11,187 nucleotides of DNA. It comes from an uncultured Collinsella sp. Its GTDB lineage: Bacteria; Actinomycetota; Coriobacteriia; Coriobacteriales; Coriobacteriaceae. Position 1 is the stretch's first letter; every line of letters begins with the position of its first letter. Position numbers and translations under genes: made by a program. Of the stretch, positions 7,826-11,187 are shown piece by piece. The stretch lies in contig CABRHR010000065.1 in assembly GCA_902470835.1 (NCBI GenBank), positions 1-11,187 of the forward strand, written 5' to 3'. The notes under the pieces were generated by a model. It saw only the letters and a program-made list of their open reading frames with translations, was not told where the DNA came from and did no database searches.

Positions 7826-8003
7826 GAAAACCTAGGGACCCGCGTTCGCCCCGGCCGCCCGGCGGCATATGAAGTCGATCGCGAGTTCCGCACGAGCCGG
7901 AGAGCACTTAATGTGCTCTCCGTGCGAGTCAGGACTGTCCGAGCAGGCGACTTCATATGCCACCGGGCGGCCGGGGCGAACCCCTCCAAAGATTTTCAAA
8001 AAA
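7820..8003. repeat. Large nested palindrome between gyrA and tRNA-Ile
   Basis: Three nested inverted repeats share roughly one centre. The main arms are 34 bases each (7844-7877 and 7948-7981) and pair with one mismatch (C7863 opposite A7962) and no gaps. The outer arms TTTTTTGAAAA (7820-7830) and TTTTCAAAAAA (7993-8003) pair perfectly, separated from the main arms by 13 and 11 unpaired bases. Inside, a 10-bp stem (CGGAGAGCAC at 7898-7907 with GTGCTCTCCG at 7913-7922) closes on TTAAT. There is no credible reading frame inside. Possible natures are a MITE-like or other extragenic palindromic element, a structured RNA, or a cruciform-forming site. No clear target-site duplication is seen. The structure is directly visible; any function is unknown. 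Confidence 0.85.
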
Positions 8004-8007
8004 GTTG

Positions 8008-8037
8008 TTGACGCGCGCGTAACGACTCGTCTAATAT
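8008..8037 (+). promoter_or_regulatory. Sigma70-type promoter for the tRNA cluster
   Basis: TTGACG at 8008-8013 and TAATAT at 8032-8037 are 18 bases apart, which places the start of transcription a few bases before the first tRNA at 8052. The spacer contains the alternating purine-pyrimidine palindrome ACGCGCGCGT (8011-8020). The promoter starts only five bases after the outer right arm of the palindrome. Confidence 0.75.
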
Positions 8038-8051
8038 ATCCCTTGCGCGAT

Positions 8052-8128
8052 GGACCTGTAGCTCAGTTGGTTAGAGCGTCCGGCTGATAACCGGGAGGTC
8101 ACAAGTTCGAATCTTGTCAGGTCCACCA
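8052..8128 (+). tRNA. tRNA-Ile (GAU), first copy
   Basis: All cloverleaf elements are present over 77 bases. The acceptor stem is GGACCTG with CAGGTCC; the D arm is GCTC/GAGC. The anticodon stem TCCGG/CCGGG encloses loop CTGATAA with anticodon GAT at its centre. The variable loop is AGGTC, and the T arm is ACAAG-TTCGAAT-CTTGT. Discriminator A and CCA are encoded. The gene is identical to the copy at 8276-8352. Confidence 0.98.
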
Positions 8129-8139
8129 CTTTCTTTCGC

Positions 8140-8184
8140 AATAAACACCCCAGCGAGAGCCGAGTCGCCGCTGGGGTGTTTATT
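8140..8184. terminator. Strong hairpin between tRNA-Ile and tRNA-Ala (terminator-like)
   Basis: A perfect 16-bp stem (AATAAACACCCCAGCG at 8140-8155 with CGCTGGGGTGTTTATT at 8169-8184) has a 13-base loop. The descending arm ends in TTTATT, as in terminators whose U tract is base paired, but no free T run follows. Only 11 bases separate it from tRNA-Ala, which has no room for its own promoter. It could be a partial terminator (attenuator) or a processing signal for the tRNA precursor. The structure is certain; the role is not. Confidence 0.6.
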
Positions 8185-8195
8185 ACTGTCTCCGT

Positions 8196-8271
8196 GGGGG
8201 TTTAGCTCAGCTGGGAGAGCGCGGGCTTTGCAAGCCTGAGGTCAGGGGTTCGATCCCCCTAACCTCCACCA
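8196..8271 (+). tRNA. tRNA-Ala (UGC)
   Basis: The 76-base gene has acceptor stem GGGGGTT with AACCTCC, which gives the G3-U70 wobble pair that is the main identity element of alanine tRNAs. The anticodon stem CGGGC/GCCTG encloses loop TTTGCAA with anticodon TGC. The T arm is AGGGG-TTCGATC-CCCCT, and CCA is encoded. It sits between two identical tRNA-Ile genes. Only four bases separate it from the second one, so the two must be processed from one precursor. Confidence 0.98.
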
Positions 8272-8275
8272 TGAT

Positions 8276-8352
8276 GGACCTGTAGCTCAGTTGGTTAGAG
8301 CGTCCGGCTGATAACCGGGAGGTCACAAGTTCGAATCTTGTCAGGTCCACCA
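8276..8352 (+). tRNA. tRNA-Ile (GAU), second copy
   Basis: The 77 bases are identical to tRNA-Ile at 8052-8128, including encoded CCA and anticodon GAT. It begins four bases after tRNA-Ala and is followed by a terminator at 8364-8397. Confidence 0.98.
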
Positions 8353-8363
8353 TCAAAACTGTG

Positions 8364-8397
8364 AAGAGCCCTGGGGCGTTGCCTCGGGGCTTTTTTC
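8364..8397 (+). terminator. Rho-independent terminator of the tRNA cluster
   Basis: AGCCCTGGGGC at 8367-8377 pairs with GCCTCGGGGCT at 8381-8391 (eleven pairs, two of them G-T, with a three-base loop), extended by an A-rich/T-rich base, and runs into TTTTTT at 8391-8396. It starts 12 bases after the last tRNA. Confidence 0.92.
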
Positions 8398-8424
8398 TTG
8401 TCTGCGATAAATCTCATTTTGGTT

Positions 8425-8454
8425 TTGTGTGCTGTGCGAAAGATTGGGTAGTAT
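8425..8454 (+). promoter_or_regulatory. Candidate promoter for the DUF151 gene
   Basis: TTGTGT at 8425-8430 and TAGTAT at 8449-8454 are 18 bases apart, between the tRNA terminator and the gene at 8512. Both boxes are imperfect. A promoter is needed here because the preceding transcript is terminated. Confidence 0.4.
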
Positions 8455-8500
8455 AGCTATTCAATGCGGTGGAGCTGCCGCGTGTTAACCGCTACGTACC

Positions 8501-8505
8501 GGAGG
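8501..8505 (+). promoter_or_regulatory. Ribosome binding site deciding the DUF151 gene start
   Basis: GGAGG lies six bases before ATG 8512. The same frame is open back to an ATG at 8464, but that one has no such site and would add 16 residues that do not resemble the family. Confidence 0.8.
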
Positions 8506-8511
8506 TGTTCC

Positions 8512-9012
8512 ATGGTTCGTGTCGACATAGAGACCATCGTCATGGCCGCCGGTCCCGTGCCATCGCTTATCGTGCTTCGTGAGCGCAGCAGCAAATCGGA
8601 CTCGCCCGCGCCGCTGCGTTCCCTTTCCATTCAGACTGGTTCGTTTGAAGCTGCTGCCATCAGCCGTGGCATCGATAGCGGCCGCGCCGAGCGCCCAATT
8701 ACCCATGACCTGTTGCTCGATACTGTTGGCGCCCTGGGCGCCAAGCTCGAGCGCATCGAGATCGTTCGCGCCGAGCCGCCGGTGTTCTACGCGACGATCG
8801 TCGTACTGGCCGATGGTGACGAGCGCAAGATCGACGCCCGTCCCAGTGACGCCATTGCCCTTGCCGTGCGCAGCAATGCCCCCATGTTTGTGGAGGACGA
8901 CATCATGAATCGCCTGGGCACCGTTTCTGCCCATGCCGAGGAAGTCGACGACGAGCAGGAGTTCGAGAAGTTCGACGAGTTCGTCCATACGCTCTCCCCC
9001 GATGACTTCTAA
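8512..9012 (+). CDS. DUF151 bifunctional nuclease family protein
   Basis: The 166-residue product carries the DUF151 (BFN) domain over about residues 1-135. The most telling parts are RPSDAIALAV at 110-119, followed by the APMFVEDDIM strand-helix, and RPITHDLLLD near residue 65. Relatives are small soluble proteins, named after a plant member reported to have DNase and RNase activity; the role of bacterial members is poorly defined, so nuclease activity here is inferred from family name only. The tail after residue 140 is acidic (Glu, Asp, Phe). ATG 8512 is chosen because of the GGAGG site at 8501-8505. The gene begins a likely operon: the next gene starts on the base after its TAA stop. Confidence 0.88.
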   Translation: MVRVDIETIVMAAGPVPSLIVLRERSSKSDSPAPLRSLSIQTGSFEAAAISRGIDSGRAERPITHDLLLDTVGALGAKLERIEIVRAEPPVFYATIVVLADGDERKIDARPSDAIALAVRSNAPMFVEDDIMNRLGTVSAHAEEVDDEQEFEKFDEFVHTLSPDDF

Positions 9013-9402
9013 ATGCGGGGCAGCCAGGATGCGGAGCGTTCGCTGATGGCCGGCGGTATGTCGGCCGAGGCGGCTGCGATCGCCCGCGAGGCCCAGATGC
9101 GCTCGGAGGCTTCTGAGGCGGCTCGCATTGCCTATGTGACGCAGGCCCGCACGCTTCGCGAACGCCGCGGCTCGTTTATCAAGATGGTTGTCATCTCCGC
9201 CCTTGTCGCGGCAATCTGCTCGCGCCTTCGTGGTACAGTTGGTGCGCTTGGGTTTTCGATTTCAACAGGCTTGGTAATCTGGGGTGTGGTCGATGCAGTA
9301 ATGCTGACCAACCAGATCAAGGTACTCGACAAGCGCGCGATGGATATGATGCGCGCCCGCGACGCTGCCGCCAAGATCGCCGCCGAGGCACAAGAACTGT
9401 AA
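9013..9402 (+). CDS. Small predicted membrane protein, unrecognised family
   Basis: I do not recognise the family. The 129-residue product has an Ala/Glu/Arg-rich, probably helical N-terminus (residues 1-52). Two hydrophobic segments follow (about 56-72 and 76-99) with only a short Arg-containing turn between them, then an Ala-rich charged helix to the end. This suggests a hairpin membrane protein with both ends on the same side, probably cytoplasmic given the basic residues (RERR at 49-52, K103, K107, R108). The ATG at 9013 directly abuts the stop of the DUF151 gene but has no ribosome binding site, so it would depend on coupling. An alternative is ATG 9046 (residue 12), which has GGAG nine bases upstream. 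The next gene is 30 bases downstream. GC-rich codon use matches its neighbours, which supports it as a real gene. Confidence 0.75.
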   Translation: MRGSQDAERSLMAGGMSAEAAAIAREAQMRSEASEAARIAYVTQARTLRERRGSFIKMVVISALVAAICSRLRGTVGALGFSISTGLVIWGVVDAVMLTNQIKVLDKRAMDMMRARDAAAKIAAEAQEL

Positions 9403-9432
9403 CGACGCCAGACTCGATGGGAAGGTCTAAAG

Positions 9433-9882
9433 ATGGCACAGGATATGCAGGACGCCGGTAACGTCTCCGCCGAGCTCGACGCCATGGTGTGCGATCTGAT
9501 TGGCGCCTTCTTGGACGACCTGGCCGCGGGCGAGAACCCGGGCGTGGTTGTGGCGATCGAGGACGCTGCTTCCAACCGATATCTGGCGGCGCTCGATGAG
9601 GATGGCGAAGAGGCGTGCCTCGAGGCGGCCACCAACTTTATCTCCGAGCACAAGATGGGTCTTAAGGACGAGGGCCTGGGCCGTATCGTCCGCTATGCCA
9701 TCGGCTATACCGGCTGCGTCGAGATTGACGGCGGCTACCACGACGCCCTACTCGTGAGTTTTTTCGAGACTACGCTCGAGAGCGGTTTTTCGGCATATGT
9801 GCTGTATGAGGGCATGGGCGCCGGCGATGGTTTTATGTGGAGCGACCCTGAACCTGCAGGTGAGGAAACCCCTCTCATCTAA
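9433..9882 (+). CDS. Acidic soluble protein of unknown function
   Basis: I do not recognise the family. The product is 149 residues with no signal peptide or membrane segment and a strongly acidic composition. It alternates helices and strands: a helix at about 12-33, a strand VVVAIED near 38-44, a helix EEACLEAATNFISEH, and strands around 92-123 (CVEIDGG, ALLVSFFE, GFSAYVLYEG). It ends in a flexible Pro/Glu tail. This looks like a small alpha/beta domain. The ATG has a good site, GGGAAGG at 9419-9425, seven bases upstream. It lies 30 bases after the membrane protein gene and probably shares its transcript. The 117 bases between its stop and typA contain no clear terminator; only weak short stems such as GCTCA (9914-9918) with TGAGC (9930-9934) are visible. 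Confidence 0.8.
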   Translation: MAQDMQDAGNVSAELDAMVCDLIGAFLDDLAAGENPGVVVAIEDAASNRYLAALDEDGEEACLEAATNFISEHKMGLKDEGLGRIVRYAIGYTGCVEIDGGYHDALLVSFFETTLESGFSAYVLYEGMGAGDGFMWSDPEPAGEETPLI

Positions 9883-9999
9883 AATCGCTAAAATAAACGA
9901 GTTTTCGGTAAAAGGCTCAATATTCCCGCTGAGCGTTGTGTTGCTAGGCGGGTCGCATACGCGTGCCGTTTGTATATGGATAGAAGATAGGGGAACTAC

Positions 10000-11142
<1,143 letters not shown>

Positions 11143-11187
11143 CTGTCTCTTATACACATCTCCGAGCCCACGAGACGCTACGCTATC
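11143..11187 (+). other. Illumina Nextera adapter contamination at contig end
   Basis: Bases 11143-11161 are the transposase mosaic end CTGTCTCTTATACACATCT. Bases 11162-11176 are the Nextera read-2 adapter CCGAGCCCACGAGAC. Bases 11177-11184 are an 8-base index, GCTACGCT, which I recall as Nextera i7 index N709. Bases 11185-11187 (ATC) begin the constant P7-side sequence. Translated in the typA frame this gives the well-known false tail LSLIHISEPTRR. The match is exact over the 34 constant bases, so an accidental origin is not credible. This is a library artefact left by incomplete read trimming. Confidence 0.98.

Larger units (their letters stand above)
8049..8352 (+). repeat. 80-bp exact direct repeat (tRNA-Ile plus GAT) flanking tRNA-Ala
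   Basis: Bases 8049-8128 and 8273-8352 are identical: the three bases GAT plus the whole 77-base tRNA-Ile. The offset is 224 bases. Sequences outside the repeat differ on both sides, so the duplicated unit is essentially the tRNA gene itself. Recombination between the copies would delete tRNA-Ala and one tRNA-Ile. Confidence 0.95.

Noticed and set aside
7869..8087. 72-codon frame running from the palindrome into tRNA-Ile
   Set aside because: It crosses the palindrome, the promoter and half of a tRNA gene, and has no ribosome binding site.
8049..8352. Remnant of an rRNA operon spacer or a CRISPR-like repeat
   Set aside because: No 16S or 23S sequence flanks the tRNAs, and the two repeats are complete tRNA genes, not CRISPR repeats.
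8464..8511. Upstream ATG for the DUF151 protein
   Set aside because: No binding site precedes it, and ATG 8512 has GGAGG at proper spacing and matches the normal family start.
9914..9952. Possible terminator between the acidic protein gene and typA
   Set aside because: The stems are only five base pairs (GCTCA/TGAGC and CCCGC/GCGGG), compete with each other, and have no T run after them.

Overview
The window is a GC-rich bacterial chromosomal segment holding the classic replication-gene cluster dnaN-recF-dciA(DUF721)-gyrB-gyrA, all on the + strand. It continues into a tRNA-Ile/tRNA-Ala/tRNA-Ile cluster, a small operon-like group (DUF151 bifunctional-nuclease family protein plus two unrecognised proteins), and the first part of typA/bipA. 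The dnaN-recF-DUF721-gyrB-gyrA order is typical of Actinobacteria. GC content, GTG starts and protein sequences recalled from memory suggest Coriobacteriia, most likely Collinsella or a close relative; this is inference without a database search. dnaA should lie just left of base 1.

Layout. Bases 1-92 are an AT-rich leader. dnaN (93-1196), recF (1206-2312) and dciA (GTG at 2299, overlapping recF by 14 nt) form a tight unit closed by a strong terminator (2889-2918). gyrB (start placed at GTG 2968) and gyrA (GTG 5010) are 11 nt apart and end at a strong terminator (7792-7825). From 7752 to 8511 no protein gene is supported. That stretch holds a large nested palindrome (arms 7844-7877 and 7948-7981, with outer arms reaching 7820 and 8003), a good sigma70-type promoter, three tRNA genes (the two tRNA-Ile copies are identical), a 16-bp hairpin between the first two tRNAs, and a terminator. 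The DUF151 gene (8512-9012), a predicted two-helix membrane protein (9013-9402) and an acidic soluble protein (9433-9882) follow. typA starts at 10000.

The last 45 bases (11143-11187) are not genomic. They are Illumina Nextera adapter, comprising the mosaic end, the read-2 adapter, an 8-base i7 index and the first bases of the P7 side. They give TypA a false C-terminal tail and create false antisense ORFs. The true sequence ends at 11142, and typA is cut there by the contig edge.

Functionally the left part is DNA replication and topology: sliding clamp, RecF repair/recombination ATPase, putative replicative-helicase loader and DNA gyrase. The middle supplies isoleucine and alanine tRNAs, and the right end begins a ribosome-associated GTPase. 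I see no CRISPR array, transposase, phage gene or new defence system. The most unusual native features are the nested palindrome, the duplicated tRNA-Ile around tRNA-Ala, the long acidic N-terminus of GyrA, and a phenylalanine at the GyrA quinolone-determining position.
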